Shown here in pieces: positions 8,593 through 17,460 of a stretch of DNA of 64,000 nt. Source of the DNA: Solibacillus sp. FSL R5-0449 (lineage in GTDB: Bacteria > Bacillota > Bacilli > Bacillales_A > Planococcaceae); the NCBI RefSeq assembly GCF_037975215.1, contig NZ_CP150239.1:2022001-2086000 (forward strand). The letters are read 5' to 3'. The translations under genes were made by a program, and so were the position numbers. Below the pieces are notes generated by a model. It was not told where the DNA came from. It saw only the letters and a list, made by a program, of their open reading frames with translations, and ran no database searches. Within the stretch, counting starts at the first letter, position 1. Each line of letters opens with the position of its first letter.

Positions 8593-9027
8593 TTATAGTG
8601 AGCGCTGGAATTGGAGTAAATTATGATACATATCTGATAAGTCTTTCAAATACCTTTCATCCTGTGTTTCAATAGCCCTAAGTGTTCGATTGATCATTAA
8701 AATATCTAGTTCGATTGAATTGGTTAAATTTTGATGGTTAATATTATTTTCGATAATTTCATTTCTTATTGTGCCAAGCTCATGTAAATAATTTTCCAGC
8801 TCCTTTTCCATATTTTGAAGCTGTATATTGCTTAATGTACCAAGCAGCAATATATCGTTGTAACACGTCTCACGTTGAACATGTAATTCTTCTTTATATT
8901 TTTTCACAACCTCATCAGGAGAATTGGCCGTCGTTGTATGGGATGCATCAAAATCTTGCGGAAATTCTACAAGCAGAAAAAATGTCAGGACGCCGAGAAG
9001 AATCATTAGAAATTTCCATCGTTTCAT
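8593..9027 (-). CDS. Hypothetical membrane-anchored or secreted coiled-coil protein
   Basis: I do not recognise this 144-residue protein. Residues 1-20 (MKRWKFLMILLGVLTFFLLV) form a signal peptide or anchor with a basic start. The remainder is mostly charged and helical with heptad-like segments such as NIQLQNMEKELENYLHEL, suggesting an extracytoplasmic coiled coil. An AAGGAG site lies nine bases upstream of the ATG. It stands alone on the minus strand between the FapA gene and a 353-base intergenic region. There are no catalytic motifs. It is probably expressed, judging by a clean ribosome binding site, but the role is unknown. Confidence 0.6.
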   Translation of the reverse strand: MKRWKFLMILLGVLTFFLLVEFPQDFDASHTTTANSPDEVVKKYKEELHVQRETCYNDILLLGTLSNIQLQNMEKELENYLHELGTIRNEIIENNINHQNLTNSIELDILMINRTLRAIETQDERYLKDLSDMYHNLLQFQRSL

Positions 9028-9380
9028 TTTTCATCGCTCCTTATTGTTGTCCCCCTATTCTACTGCGTATTTATATTAATAATATGAAATTAATATTAAA
9101 ATCCTATGACAACAAAAAAAGTGTCCAGCATCCGCTAGACACAAAAAGATAAATACGTTCTCAAACATACTATCCAAAGAAAGGAGGTAAAACGAAGACG
9201 AAGAATTTCTTAGCCTTGCTATTTAATTTTACCCGTTGTTATTTTTTGTTAAACGTAAATTAAAATTTTTTATTCGCTTTCTATGATTTACAACTTTTAT
9301 AGTGTTACAAAGTCTAAAATTTCTATTTTCAGGTTAAAATACTCATAAATTACCAATGAATGTAAAAGGATGATCATGAA
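9028..9380. other. Gene-free stretch with an orphan terminator and an orphan Shine-Dalgarno sequence
   Basis: No convincing ORF is present in this 353-base AT-rich region between the genes at 8593 and 9381. It holds a minus-strand terminator-like hairpin (9114-9142) and, at 9180-9190, the sequence AGAAAGGAGGT, a perfect complement of the 16S rRNA 3' end, with no ATG, GTG or TTG at a usable distance. The next codons after it could read KRRRRIS followed by a stop, from a non-standard start. I see no tRNA-like or riboswitch-like fold. Confidence 0.5.
9114..9142 (-). terminator. Orphan minus-strand terminator
   Basis: Read on the minus strand, GTGTCTAGC-GGAT-GCTGGACAC forms a nine-pair stem (one G-T pair) with a four-base loop, followed by seven T. 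No minus-strand gene precedes it between 9143 and 9380, so it either ends a short untranslated RNA or is a relic. Confidence 0.6.
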
Positions 9381-9854
9381 ATGAGTGTTATTGTACTTGA
9401 TAACAAAAGGCTTTTTCTTAAAAGGATAAAAAATTACGAGGTGAATACCGAAAAAATTTATTATAGAAATGAAAAAGCAGAAGAAAGATTACTTTTTCTG
9501 TTCCTAATGAATGAGGAAGAACTCTGGAGTGAATACAAGTTCGAATATTTATATATTAAGATGTTTGATGGGAATGAATTCAAGTATTTTTCAGATAAAA
9601 AATTATTTAATATTTTGAAGAAAATGGAGAAATATTTTGAAGATGTCGATCTAAGCGAGATAGAAGATTGCTCTTATGATCGTTCGGAAGACTGTTACTT
9701 TGTAAGTGAAGATTTAAAAGAAATGCTTGAAAATGATGAGCACCTCGCGAAAGCTGTGGATAGTTACGTAATAATTAAAGATACCTTCATCTTTGTTGAT
9801 GAAGACATCTCAACTATCGTAAGTAGGATGGATAATTCTTTTGGTACCGTATAA
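9381..9854 (+). CDS. Hypothetical acidic protein
   Basis: This is a 157-residue soluble protein that I do not recognise. It is very rich in Glu, Asp, Lys, Phe and Tyr (for example KYFEDVDLSEIEDCSY), with no signal peptide or membrane helix and no obvious domain. The local base composition is clearly more AT-rich than in the neighbouring housekeeping genes. It is the only plus-strand gene between yqzF and yqhQ apart from the DUF4440 gene, and it interrupts the block next to spo0A. AAAGGATGATC precedes the ATG. An acquired gene or an immunity-like protein is possible, but nothing in the sequence proves either. Confidence 0.55.
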   Translation: MSVIVLDNKRLFLKRIKNYEVNTEKIYYRNEKAEERLLFLFLMNEEELWSEYKFEYLYIKMFDGNEFKYFSDKKLFNILKKMEKYFEDVDLSEIEDCSYDRSEDCYFVSEDLKEMLENDEHLAKAVDSYVIIKDTFIFVDEDISTIVSRMDNSFGTV

Positions 9855-9864
9855 AGAAATATAA

Positions 9865-9898
9865 AAGCCTTCTTAACTATAGAAAGGTAAGAAGGCTT
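9865..9898 (-). terminator. Terminator after spo0A, shared with the convergent gene at 9381
   Basis: The arms AAGCCTTCTTA (9865-9875) and TAAGAAGGCTT (9888-9898) are perfectly complementary. The T-rich tail is better on the minus strand, that is, downstream of spo0A, but the hairpin also lies just after the plus-strand gene that ends at 9854. Confidence 0.7.
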
Positions 9899-9962
9899 AA
9901 TTATTAAAATAATAGTCTTGTAATAGAATAAGTCCAGTGGCAAACTGCATGCCTACGAATAA

Positions 9963-10754
9963 TTAGCTCGCTACCATCTCAATACGGATTTTGTCAGCAA
10001 TCATAGCAATAAACTCCGAATTCGTCGGTTTTGATTTCATATGGTGTACGGTATAGCCGAACAGTTCCGAGATGTTCTCATAGCTACCGCGGTTCCAGGC
10101 TACTTCAATGGCATGGCGAATGGCACGTTCCACACGTGACGGGGTTGTCCCGAATTTTTTCGCGATTTCCGGATATAAAATTTTTGTAACCGAGCTTAAC
10201 AACTCAATATCGTTGTAAACCATCTGGATCGCTTCACGTAAATAAGCATATCCTTTTATATGTGCAGGTACACCAATCTCTTTGATGATGCCTGTAATCG
10301 TTGTATCCAATAAACGTGTGTCCATTTTAGCAGGTGTACTCGTTGATAAAACCGGTACACGTTTTTCCTGTTCAACTTTCTTTCCTGCACAATGCAGAAT
10401 TTTTTGAACAAGCTGCTCAAATTCAAAAGGCTTTAACATGAAGTAAGATGCACCGAAATTCACAGCCTGCTTCATAACATCTTCTTGGCCAAAAGCAGTT
10501 AGCATAATGACTTGAGTCTGTGTATGACGCTCATCGTTATACATCTCTTCCAATACAGCAAGGCCATCCAAATGCGGCATAATGATATCCAATAGCAGCA
10601 CATCGATTTTATGCTCTTCCAGCATTTTAATACAGATTTTACCGTTAGACGCTGTTGCAACAATTTCAATTTGCGGATGATTCGTAAAATACACTTCCAT
10701 CATTTTAACTAATTCGCGATTATCATCAGCAATCGCAATTTTCACCTTTGACAA
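9963..10754 (-). CDS. spo0A: Sporulation master regulator Spo0A
   Basis: This is the response regulator that commits the cell to sporulation after phosphorelay input. From a TTG start at 10754 it has 263 residues, and its N-terminus ([16 protein letters not shown]) lines up with B. subtilis Spo0A. AAAAGGGGG lies seven bases upstream of that TTG; a longer in-frame reading upstream is unlikely. The acidic pocket is D10-D11 and the phosphoacceptor is D56 in [13 protein letters not shown]. The C-terminal DNA-binding domain includes [20 protein letters not shown], the recognition-helix region of Spo0A. The gene has its own leader with several 0A-box-like sequences and is separated from spoIVB by a terminator, as in other bacilli. 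Confidence 0.97.
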   Translation of the reverse strand: MSKVKIAIADDNRELVKMMEVYFTNHPQIEIVATASNGKICIKMLEEHKIDVLLLDIIMPHLDGLAVLEEMYNDERHTQTQVIMLTAFGQEDVMKQAVNFGASYFMLKPFEFEQLVQKILHCAGKKVEQEKRVPVLSTSTPAKMDTRLLDTTITGIIKEIGVPAHIKGYAYLREAIQMVYNDIELLSSVTKILYPEIAKKFGTTPSRVERAIRHAIEVAWNRGSYENISELFGYTVHHMKSKPTNSEFIAMIADKIRIEMVAS

Positions 10755-10919
10755 ACAAAATCCCCCTTTTATAATTCTATCTCTTATATATTCATTACAA
10801 TGGCAAATTGTATGAGCTTTCTTACAAATGTCCAAACTTCTTGTGTAATACAATTGTAACAAAAATGAACGACAGTTGTCTTTCGTTCTCTCTTATTTTG
10901 CATTGTCTTTTAGAGAAGT

Positions 10920-11026
10920 TTCGACAGAATTACTAAATTTCCTTTTCTTTCATAAAAAATAAGTAACAAGTAGTACCTTTTCTCTGTTTATCGACAAGGA
11001 AATATATGGTTCATCATTTGTCGATT
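10920..11026 (-). promoter_or_regulatory. Cluster of 0A-box-like sequences upstream of spo0A
   Basis: Three matches to the Spo0A-binding core TGTCGAA or TGTCGAT lie in the 350-base region between spoIVB and spo0A: TTCTGTCGAA on the minus strand (10920-10929), CTTGTCGATA on the minus strand (10989-10998) and TTTGTCGATT on the plus strand (11017-11026). They would fit autoregulation as known for B. subtilis spo0A. I could not identify a clear sigma-H promoter between them. Confidence 0.5.
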
Positions 11027-11056
11027 AATCATCATGTACTATTGTAATGAAAAAAG

Positions 11057-11092
11057 CAAAAAAAGACTACACTTTATTAAAAAGTATAGTCT
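11057..11092 (-). terminator. Terminator after spoIVB
   Basis: On the minus strand AGACTATACTTT and AAAGTGTAGTCT form a 12-pair stem (one G-T pair) followed by a T-run. It starts about 13 bases after the spoIVB stop and separates that gene from spo0A. Confidence 0.8.
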
Positions 11093-11104
11093 AAAGTATT
11101 TTTA

Positions 11105-12028
11105 TTACGGGCTCTTTTTCAGCATTTCAATAACAAGAATACCGGCACCTTTTGTTGGTTCTTCGATAAACATATGTGTTACCGCACCAACGAACTGGTT
11201 ATTCTGTATAATAGGACTTCCGCTCATCCCCTGAACAATGCCGCCCGTTTTCTTTATTAGACGGTCATCGACGACATTGAAAGCAAACGTATTATCCGTT
11301 TGTTTGTCAATTTCGATATCGAACAAATTGACCTCTTCCCCGTCGATTGCCGTTAAGATTTGTGCTTTTCCCTTTTTTAACTCATTTGCATGTATAATTT
11401 CCAGCGGAGGATGCAAACTGTCATGTAATGATTGTTTCCAATTACCAAAAATTCCGTATACATCATTGCTTTTTACTGAACCGAGTGGCGTTTGCGATTT
11501 ATCTACAACTGAAATTTTGTACCCTGGCTGTCCAGGCGTACTTTTCTTCACTTGTGAGATAGATGCTTCAAAGATTGCACCATCATTGAATTTCGGAGGT
11601 TGCTTCATTGTAGAGTCTACAATTTGATGTCCAAGCGCTCCGTACTCCATCGTTTCAGGATCGATATACGTTAACGTTCCAATTCCATCTGTTTCACTTT
11701 TTAAAAATGGTTTTAAATGCACCAGTTCATGAGCTGATACGTTGATCTCTCGTTGTTGCTTTCCATTTTCAACGGTCAGTGTAAATGATTCGCCTTTGCC
11801 GGCAATGTCTTCTAACTGGCTCACTTTTTCACCATTAAGTTCTAAAATATGTTCTCCCTTTTTCAACCACTCACTATTTTCCAATAATACGTCCTGTGCA
11901 ACCATTACATAAGGCATCTCCAACTGAACGCCAATTGAATGGCCCATTGGAATTAATGATTTCCCCAATACTTCTATTGGTGATAACATAAAAAGCAATG
12001 CAACGAGTATCGACCATTTTTTAATCAT
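11105..12028 (-). CDS. spoIVB: SpoIVB serine peptidase (short form)
   Basis: This forespore-secreted serine protease triggers sigma-K activation by cleaving SpoIVFA. It is 307 residues, against about 425 in B. subtilis. Residues 1-22 are a signal peptide or anchor. A short PDZ-like domain (about 24-100) follows immediately, and the S55 peptidase domain carries His134 in YGALGHQI, an Asp near 255 in VVDDRLIKKTGG and Ser269 in VQGMSGSPI. The roughly 60-residue segment that separates anchor and PDZ in B. subtilis is missing. Two adjacent ATGs follow GAGGAGG; I prefer the second (12028), six bases away. A sigma-G-like promoter lies just upstream. Confidence 0.93.
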   Translation of the reverse strand: MIKKWSILVALLFMLSPIEVLGKSLIPMGHSIGVQLEMPYVMVAQDVLLENSEWLKKGEHILELNGEKVSQLEDIAGKGESFTLTVENGKQQREINVSAHELVHLKPFLKSETDGIGTLTYIDPETMEYGALGHQIVDSTMKQPPKFNDGAIFEASISQVKKSTPGQPGYKISVVDKSQTPLGSVKSNDVYGIFGNWKQSLHDSLHPPLEIIHANELKKGKAQILTAIDGEEVNLFDIEIDKQTDNTFAFNVVDDRLIKKTGGIVQGMSGSPIIQNNQFVGAVTHMFIEEPTKGAGILVIEMLKKSP

Positions 12029-12049
12029 CATTCACCTCCTCTATGCGCT

Positions 12050-12078
12050 TACTATGTGAAAATTTGACGGAGTTATGA
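12050..12078 (-). promoter_or_regulatory. Sigma-G/F-like promoter of spoIVB
   Basis: On the minus strand TCATA (12074-12078) and CATAGTA (12050-12056) are separated by 17 bases, close to the sigma-G pattern GHATR-N18-CATHHTA. The expected transcript start is only a few bases before the GAGGAGG ribosome binding site. A forespore promoter fits known spoIVB expression. Confidence 0.42.
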
Positions 12079-12172
12079 ACGGAAAAATTTTGTTGATATG
12101 AGGAAAAATTAGAATGTATCCTCTGTAATCCTTGTTGCTTCGCGACCTTGAAAAATATACGTTACAAAAAAT

Positions 12173-12213
12173 AAAAAACCGTCGAAAATTTTTTTATTTT
12201 CAACGGTTTTTTT
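12173..12213 (-). terminator. Terminator after recN
   Basis: On the minus strand AAACCGTTGAAAA and TTTTCGACGGTTT form a stem with an A-rich loop and a T-run. It begins seven bases after the recN stop, so spoIVB must use its own promoter. Confidence 0.82.
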
Positions 12214-12219
12214 GTCTAT

Positions 12220-13911
12220 TTAATTCATCGTTTCTTTACGTTCATTGGCCATATGGATTAATTCGGAAGCATGTTGTAATGTCAGGTCTGTAATTTCGGC
12301 CCCGCTCATCATGCGGCTGATTTCCACAATTCGTTCCTTTTCTTCCATTTCCGTAATTGATGTAAATGTACGGTTATGCTCTACTTGCTTTTTAATATAG
12401 TAGTGATGATCCGCCATTGCGGCAACTTGCGGCAAGTGAGAAATACATAATACTTGCGAATTGACTGAAATAGCAGCAATTTTTTCTGCAATTGCCTGAG
12501 CGACACGTCCGCTTACACCCGTATCGACCTCATCGAAAATAATCGATGTAATGCCATTTGATGAAGAGAAAATCGTTTTAAGCGCCAGCATCATCCGCGA
12601 AAGTTCCCCGCCTGAAGCAACTTTAGGCAGCGACTTCGGTGGTTCCCCAACATTTGTTGAAATGTAGAATGCGACAAAATCTTTGCCGTTCGCATCCAGC
12701 TGATTAAGCGGCTCGAATTTAACGATAAACTGCGCTTTTTCCATATGCAGCATCCGCAGCTCATTCATTATGGCATCACTCAGCTTAATGGCATTCTCTT
12801 TACGGATCGTCGTCAACTGATCTGCAATTTTATTAAGATCGGCTTCCATCTTCGCCAGCAATTGTTCATTTTTCTGCAATGTTTCATCACGGTTCATAAG
12901 CTGGCTTAACTCTTCTTCGATTTTTTCATGATACGTTAAAATCTCTTCAACTGTCGTACCATATTTACGTTTCATAGTTTGGTATAAAGCAAGACGCTGC
13001 TCGACCTCGTTCAAGCGTTCCGCATCATACTCTAAATCATCAAGCACATTTTTCACTTGATATGCCGCATCCTGCAATGCATAAAAGCTCGAAGTAACCG
13101 CTTCAGAAGCCTCTTTGAAATTCGAATCAAGCGCGACAATGTCTTCCAGAGCATTCATCGCATTCCCGATGAAATCCAGTCCTGTTCCATCATCGGAAAT
13201 AGCTGAATACGCAATGTTCGCACGCTCAAATATTTTATGGAAATTCATCAAACGAAGACGTTCTTCATCCAGTGCCTCTTCTTCATCAATTTTCAAACCG
13301 GCCTGTTCCAGCTCCTGTATTTGGAATTGATATAAATCGATGCGCTGTGCCATCCGCTGCTCGTCCATACTCAGCTCAGACACTTCTCTTTTCAATTGGC
13401 GGTACGCCTCATATGCTTCATCGTACTTCGCCTTTACCGGCAGAAGCTCATGATGTGCATAATGATCGAGTAAATTGATATGGAATTTTTCGTCCATCAG
13501 CTCCTGATTTTCATGCTGTCCATGAATATCGATTAAACTGCCGCCAATATCCCGTAAAACAGATAATGGAACAAGTTTGCCGTTCACTCTGCAAACACTC
13601 TTTCCTGAATCATGCAAATCACGTCTTAAAATAATCGTATCTTCCTCTGATTCTATCCCATGTTCTTCGAGTTTCGCAAAAATCGGATGCTGACTATTAT
13701 CCACATGGAATAAGCCGCCCAGTTCCGCTTTTTTTTCTCCATGGCGGATAAACTCGGTAGACCCTCGTCCGCCAGCCAATATATTAACCGCATCAATAAT
13801 GATCGATTTTCCGGCACCTGTTTCACCTGTCAAAACAGTCAGACCTCCGAAAAAACTAACGGTTAAATCATCAATAATAGCAAAATTTCGAATGCTTAAT
13901 TCTCTTAACAA
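12220..13911 (-). CDS. recN: DNA repair protein RecN
   Basis: This SMC-like ATPase acts early at double-strand breaks in recombinational repair. It is 563 residues, the normal length. It begins MLRELSIRNFAIIDDLTV, with the Walker A motif TGETGAGKS near residue 30. The middle (about 150-370) is a long coiled coil. The C-terminal ABC signature ASGGELSRMMLALK is followed by Walker B with IIFDEVDTGVSG and a histidine switch in CISHLPQVAA. It lies 16 bases downstream of argR, the same arrangement as ahrC-recN in B. subtilis, and ends in its own terminator. Confidence 0.97.
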   Translation of the reverse strand: MLRELSIRNFAIIDDLTVSFFGGLTVLTGETGAGKSIIIDAVNILAGGRGSTEFIRHGEKKAELGGLFHVDNSQHPIFAKLEEHGIESEEDTIILRRDLHDSGKSVCRVNGKLVPLSVLRDIGGSLIDIHGQHENQELMDEKFHINLLDHYAHHELLPVKAKYDEAYEAYRQLKREVSELSMDEQRMAQRIDLYQFQIQELEQAGLKIDEEEALDEERLRLMNFHKIFERANIAYSAISDDGTGLDFIGNAMNALEDIVALDSNFKEASEAVTSSFYALQDAAYQVKNVLDDLEYDAERLNEVEQRLALYQTMKRKYGTTVEEILTYHEKIEEELSQLMNRDETLQKNEQLLAKMEADLNKIADQLTTIRKENAIKLSDAIMNELRMLHMEKAQFIVKFEPLNQLDANGKDFVAFYISTNVGEPPKSLPKVASGGELSRMMLALKTIFSSSNGITSIIFDEVDTGVSGRVAQAIAEKIAAISVNSQVLCISHLPQVAAMADHHYYIKKQVEHNRTFTSITEMEEKERIVEISRMMSGAEITDLTLQHASELIHMANERKETMN

Positions 13912-13927
13912 ACCATTCCACCTCGGT

Positions 13928-14377
13928 TTACAGCATATCTAATAAGCGATTTTTTATTTCTTCACGTTCGTCCTCTGTTCGACACATGATTAAAATCGTA
14001 TCGTCCCCACAAATCGTTCCTAGTATTTCAGACCAGTCCAGATGGTCCAACAATGATCCGATTGCATTGGCATTCCCCGGCAATGTTTTCATTACTAAAA
14101 AATGTGACGCTCCATCAATCGAAACGAAAGCATCTGCCAACGAACGATGCAATTTTTGAATTGGGTTGAAGCGTTGGTCTGCTGGTAAACTATATTTATA
14201 ACGACCGTCCTGTAACGGTACTTTTACTAAATGCAATTCTTTAATATCACGTGAAACCGTTGCTTGAGTGACATTGTAGCCGGCATTTTTCAGCTGGTCG
14301 ACTAAATCGTCCTGTGTCTCGATTTCGTTATTTGTAATAATATCACGGATGCGTATATGGCGCTGTCCTTTGTTCAC
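13928..14377 (-). CDS. argR: Arginine repressor ArgR/AhrC
   Basis: This arginine-dependent regulator represses arginine biosynthesis and activates catabolism. A GTG start at 14377 gives 149 residues and the expected N-terminus [26 protein letters not shown] lies five bases upstream. The winged helix domain (about 1-75) includes [18 protein letters not shown]. The C-terminal hexamerisation and arginine-binding domain includes [15 protein letters not shown], with the GDDT motif that contacts arginine. It forms a probable operon with recN. An ARG-box-like operator is present about 175 bases upstream, which suggests autoregulation. Confidence 0.96.
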   Translation of the reverse strand: MNKGQRHIRIRDIITNNEIETQDDLVDQLKNAGYNVTQATVSRDIKELHLVKVPLQDGRYKYSLPADQRFNPIQKLHRSLADAFVSIDGASHFLVMKTLPGNANAIGSLLDHLDWSEILGTICGDDTILIMCRTEDEREEIKNRLLDML

Positions 14378-14550
14378 AAAAGTCACCTCATTAAAATGTA
14401 TAGGAATATATGTATATTTACACTACCATTTGCATAAAGGAAAAACAAGAAAAAACCGTACATATGTTCAAAAATCCGTTTTTTTCGACTATTTTCTACA
14501 TAAAGATGAATGCAAACAACTTCAATTTTCGTATAAAATCTGATCATTAG

Positions 14551-14568
14551 TATAAATAAAAATTCAAT
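14551..14568. promoter_or_regulatory. ARG-box-like operator upstream of argR
   Basis: The sequence TATAAATAAAAATTCAAT agrees at 17 of 18 positions with the Bacillus ARG-box pattern TNTGAATWWWWATTCANW. It lies between the tlyA terminator and the argR start. AT-rich sequence produces chance matches, so confidence is moderate. Confidence 0.4.
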
Positions 14569-14603
14569 TAATCATGCGTCATCATAGACCGTTGCAACTT
14601 AAT

Positions 14604-14648
14604 AAAAAAAGCACAAAACAAATCCACAAGAATCTGTTTTGTGCTTTT
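14604..14648 (-). terminator. Terminator after tlyA
   Basis: On the minus strand AAAAGCACAAAACA and TGTTTTGTGCTTTT make a 14-pair stem with a T-run, starting two bases after the tlyA stop. It marks the end of the long xseA-xseB-ispA-dxs-tlyA transcript. Confidence 0.88.
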
Positions 14649-14650
14649 CT

Positions 14651-15469
14651 TTATTTCAGCTGCATATGTGCTTCTTTTACGACTTGCTCGAAGTTTGTGA
14701 AGGCTTCTACCTCTTCACCGTCATGCGGATTATAAAGGTGGAATAAAAATTCAATATTCCCTTCCCCGCCCGTTATCGGTGAAAATGAAGCATCCTTGAC
14801 AACAAACCCGATTTCCGTTGCCATTTTAGCTGTTTCTTCCAAAACTGCTAAATGGACTTTCGGTTCACGGACAATACCTTTTTTCCCTACATTTTCACGA
14901 CCTGCTTCAAATTGCGGTTTTACGAGTGCCATCACATCGCCACCAGGCATTAAAACCGTTTTTAATACAGGCAGAATCAACGATAGCGATATAAATGAAA
15001 CATCGATTGTCGCGAAACTTGGTAAACCTTCTACTAAATCTTCCGGCTTTGTATATCGGAAATTGGTTTTTTCCATAACCGTTACACGCTCATCCGAACG
15101 GATTTTCCATGCAAGCTGGTTCGATCCGACATCCAGTGCATAGCAATGGCGCGCACCGTTTTGCAGTGCACAATCCGTAAATCCGCCTGTAGAAGAGCCG
15201 ATATCAAGCATTAGCTTACCTTCTACAGATAGATCAAAAATTTCAAGTGCCTTTTCCAGCTTCAGTCCGCCTCGTGACACATATTTTAGCTGAGAGCCTT
15301 TTACTTGCAGCGGTGCATCGATTTCGATTTTTTCCCCTGCTTTATCAATGCGGATTTCGTTTGAGAACACGAGACCAGCCATAATCGAGCGTTTTGCCTT
15401 TTCACGCGTCTCACATAAACCGCGTTCTACAAGCATTATATCTACTCGTTCTTTTTTTTGCTTTGTCAT
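14651..15469 (-). CDS. tlyA: TlyA-family rRNA 2'-O-methyltransferase (YqxC-like)
   Basis: This is probably an rRNA ribose methyltransferase using S-adenosylmethionine; the family was earlier annotated as hemolysin A. The 272-residue protein has an N-terminal S4 RNA-binding domain (about 5-65, ERVDIMLVERGLCETREKAK) and a Rossmann methyltransferase domain starting at MLDIGSSTGGFTDCALQNGA. A catalytic Lys-Asp-Lys-Glu type set is suggested by LDVGSNQLAWK, FATIDVSFISL and ALVKPQFEAG. It starts six bases after the dxs stop. Its order with dxs and argR is as in B. subtilis. Confidence 0.93.
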   Translation of the reverse strand: MTKQKKERVDIMLVERGLCETREKAKRSIMAGLVFSNEIRIDKAGEKIEIDAPLQVKGSQLKYVSRGGLKLEKALEIFDLSVEGKLMLDIGSSTGGFTDCALQNGARHCYALDVGSNQLAWKIRSDERVTVMEKTNFRYTKPEDLVEGLPSFATIDVSFISLSLILPVLKTVLMPGGDVMALVKPQFEAGRENVGKKGIVREPKVHLAVLEETAKMATEIGFVVKDASFSPITGGEGNIEFLFHLYNPHDGEEVEAFTNFEQVVKEAHMQLK

Positions 15470-15475
15470 TCTTTA

Positions 15476-17371
15476 TTAAACCCTATCCGACTGTTTTTTC
15501 GGTACAAGCTGTGTAATGCGTTTTACCGCTTCTTCAGCTGTCACGTTTATTTCTTCCAATAATAAATCAACTTCACCATGCTCGATAAATTCATCCGGAA
15601 TCCCGATACGCTCAATTTGAACATTACGGTATTTCTTATCGATTGCAAATTCCAGCACCGCACTACCAAATCCGCCTTGCAGCAATGATTCTTCAATTGT
15701 TAAAATCGGCAAGTTTTCCTGCATAATTTCATGCAGCATCCCTTCATCCATCGGTTTGATGAAACGTGCATTCACAACGCGTACATCAATACCTTGATAA
15801 GCCAACTGTTCCGCTGCCTTCAATGCCATTGGAATCGTTGTACCGAATGTCAGAATCACTGCATCCGTACCTTCACGCAGCACTTCCCATGAACCGATCG
15901 GCAATGCTTTCATTTCTGCATCCATTTCAACACCTAAGCCATTGCCGCGAGGGTAACGAAGCGCGATTGGACCATCATTATATTCAAGTGCAGTTTTTAC
16001 CATATGTTGACCTTCATTTTCATCTTTAGGCATCATCAATACGATATTCGGAATATGACGTAAAAACGATACATCAAATACGCCTTGGTGTGTTTCGCCG
16101 TCCGCGCCAACAAGGCCAGCACGGTCAATACCAATGAATACATTCAAGTTCGGGCGTGCAATATCATGCAGCACCTGGTCATACGCACGTTGTAAAAACG
16201 TCGAATAAATTGATAAAAACGGTTTCATTTGTTGTGTTGCAAGACCTGCCGCCATTGTAGTTGCATGCTGTTCGGCAATCCCTACATCAAAGAAGCGATT
16301 CGGGAAGTCTTTTTGAATACCTTCCAGTTTTGAACCGACAGGCATTGCCGGTGTAATCGTTACAATCCGGTTATCTTCCTTCATGCACTTACGAACCGAT
16401 TCTGCGACTAGGCTGCTCCACGCAGGACCTTTTGTTGAAGATTTTACGAAAGCACCTGTTTCCATTTTATATGGACCCGTACCATGCCAAGTACCGATTG
16501 TATCGTCTTCGGCAGGTTTGTAGCCTTTGCCTTTTTTCGTCAATACATGGACAAGCACAGGACCTTGTACTTTTTTCGCATATTCCAATGTTTTTTCCAG
16601 TGCTTCAAAATCATGCCCGTCAATCGGACCTAAATATTTGAATCCTAATTCCTCAAAGAATACACCTGATACAACTAAATACTTTAGGCTGTCTTTTACA
16701 CGTTCAGCAGTAGCGGCAAGCTTGTCGCCAACCATTGGAATTTTGTGAATTAATGATTCCAAATCTTCTTTTGCACGTGAATATTCTTTTGCCGTGCGCA
16801 GACGTCCTAAAACGTCATGCAATGCCCCAACGTTCGGCGCAATCGACATTTCGTTATCATTTAAGATAACGATCATATTCGTTTTTTCATGACCAATATG
16901 GTTCAATGCTTCCAGTGCCATACCGCCTGTCAATGCACCATCACCGATAATCGGTACAACAAAGTTTTTGTCCCCTTTAATATCTCTCGCCGCAGCCATA
17001 CCCATAGCTGCAGATAAAGAAGTGGAACTATGCCCTGTTTCCCACATATCGTGTTCACTTTCGACAAGCTTCGGGAAACCGCAAAGTCCTTTAAATTGAC
17101 GCAATGTGTCAAATTGACTTGCCCGGCCTGTTAAAATTTTGTGGACATATGCTTGATGCCCGACATCCCATAAAAATTTATCCTTTGGACTGTTAAAAGC
17201 TTTATGCAGTGCAATCGTCAGCTCAACGACACCTAAATTCGGGCCAATATGACCACCCGTAATTGAACATTTTTCGATCAGAAAAGCGCGAATTTCTCCA
17301 GCCAGCGCTTCTAGTTGCTTTTTATTCAAGTCTTTCAAAAAGGATGGACTAGAAATTTTAGTTAAATCCAT
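15476..17371 (-). CDS. dxs: 1-deoxy-D-xylulose-5-phosphate synthase
   Basis: This thiamine-diphosphate enzyme condenses pyruvate and glyceraldehyde-3-phosphate in the first step of the MEP isoprenoid pathway. The ATG at 17371 gives 631 residues; an upstream in-frame start would add 11 residues without a better site. Motifs include the conserved [14 protein letters not shown] start, the N-terminal catalytic histidine in [14 protein letters not shown], the diphosphate motif [16 protein letters not shown], and the transketolase core [18 protein letters not shown]. Its product feeds into IspA, encoded 90 bases upstream. The next gene in the same direction is tlyA. Confidence 0.97.
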   Translation of the reverse strand: MDLTKISSPSFLKDLNKKQLEALAGEIRAFLIEKCSITGGHIGPNLGVVELTIALHKAFNSPKDKFLWDVGHQAYVHKILTGRASQFDTLRQFKGLCGFPKLVESEHDMWETGHSSTSLSAAMGMAAARDIKGDKNFVVPIIGDGALTGGMALEALNHIGHEKTNMIVILNDNEMSIAPNVGALHDVLGRLRTAKEYSRAKEDLESLIHKIPMVGDKLAATAERVKDSLKYLVVSGVFFEELGFKYLGPIDGHDFEALEKTLEYAKKVQGPVLVHVLTKKGKGYKPAEDDTIGTWHGTGPYKMETGAFVKSSTKGPAWSSLVAESVRKCMKEDNRIVTITPAMPVGSKLEGIQKDFPNRFFDVGIAEQHATTMAAGLATQQMKPFLSIYSTFLQRAYDQVLHDIARPNLNVFIGIDRAGLVGADGETHQGVFDVSFLRHIPNIVLMMPKDENEGQHMVKTALEYNDGPIALRYPRGNGLGVEMDAEMKALPIGSWEVLREGTDAVILTFGTTIPMALKAAEQLAYQGIDVRVVNARFIKPMDEGMLHEIMQENLPILTIEESLLQGGFGSAVLEFAIDKKYRNVQIERIGIPDEFIEHGEVDLLLEEINVTAEEAVKRITQLVPKKQSDRV

Positions 17372-17460
17372 CTCATCCACACACCTTTTCATCAGTTTAT
17401 TCACCGTTGTGATTTTTCTATTATATCAATGTACAACACAAGACAAAAGTTTAACACATT

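Noticed and set aside
9180-9200. Fragment of a 16S rRNA 3' end
   Set aside because: Only the 11-base anti-Shine-Dalgarno block matches; the flanking rRNA sequence is absent.
10755-10862. N-terminal extension of Spo0A in the longest frame
   Set aside because: The extension is unlike any Spo0A, and the TTG at 10754 has a strong ribosome binding site and matches the family N-terminus.
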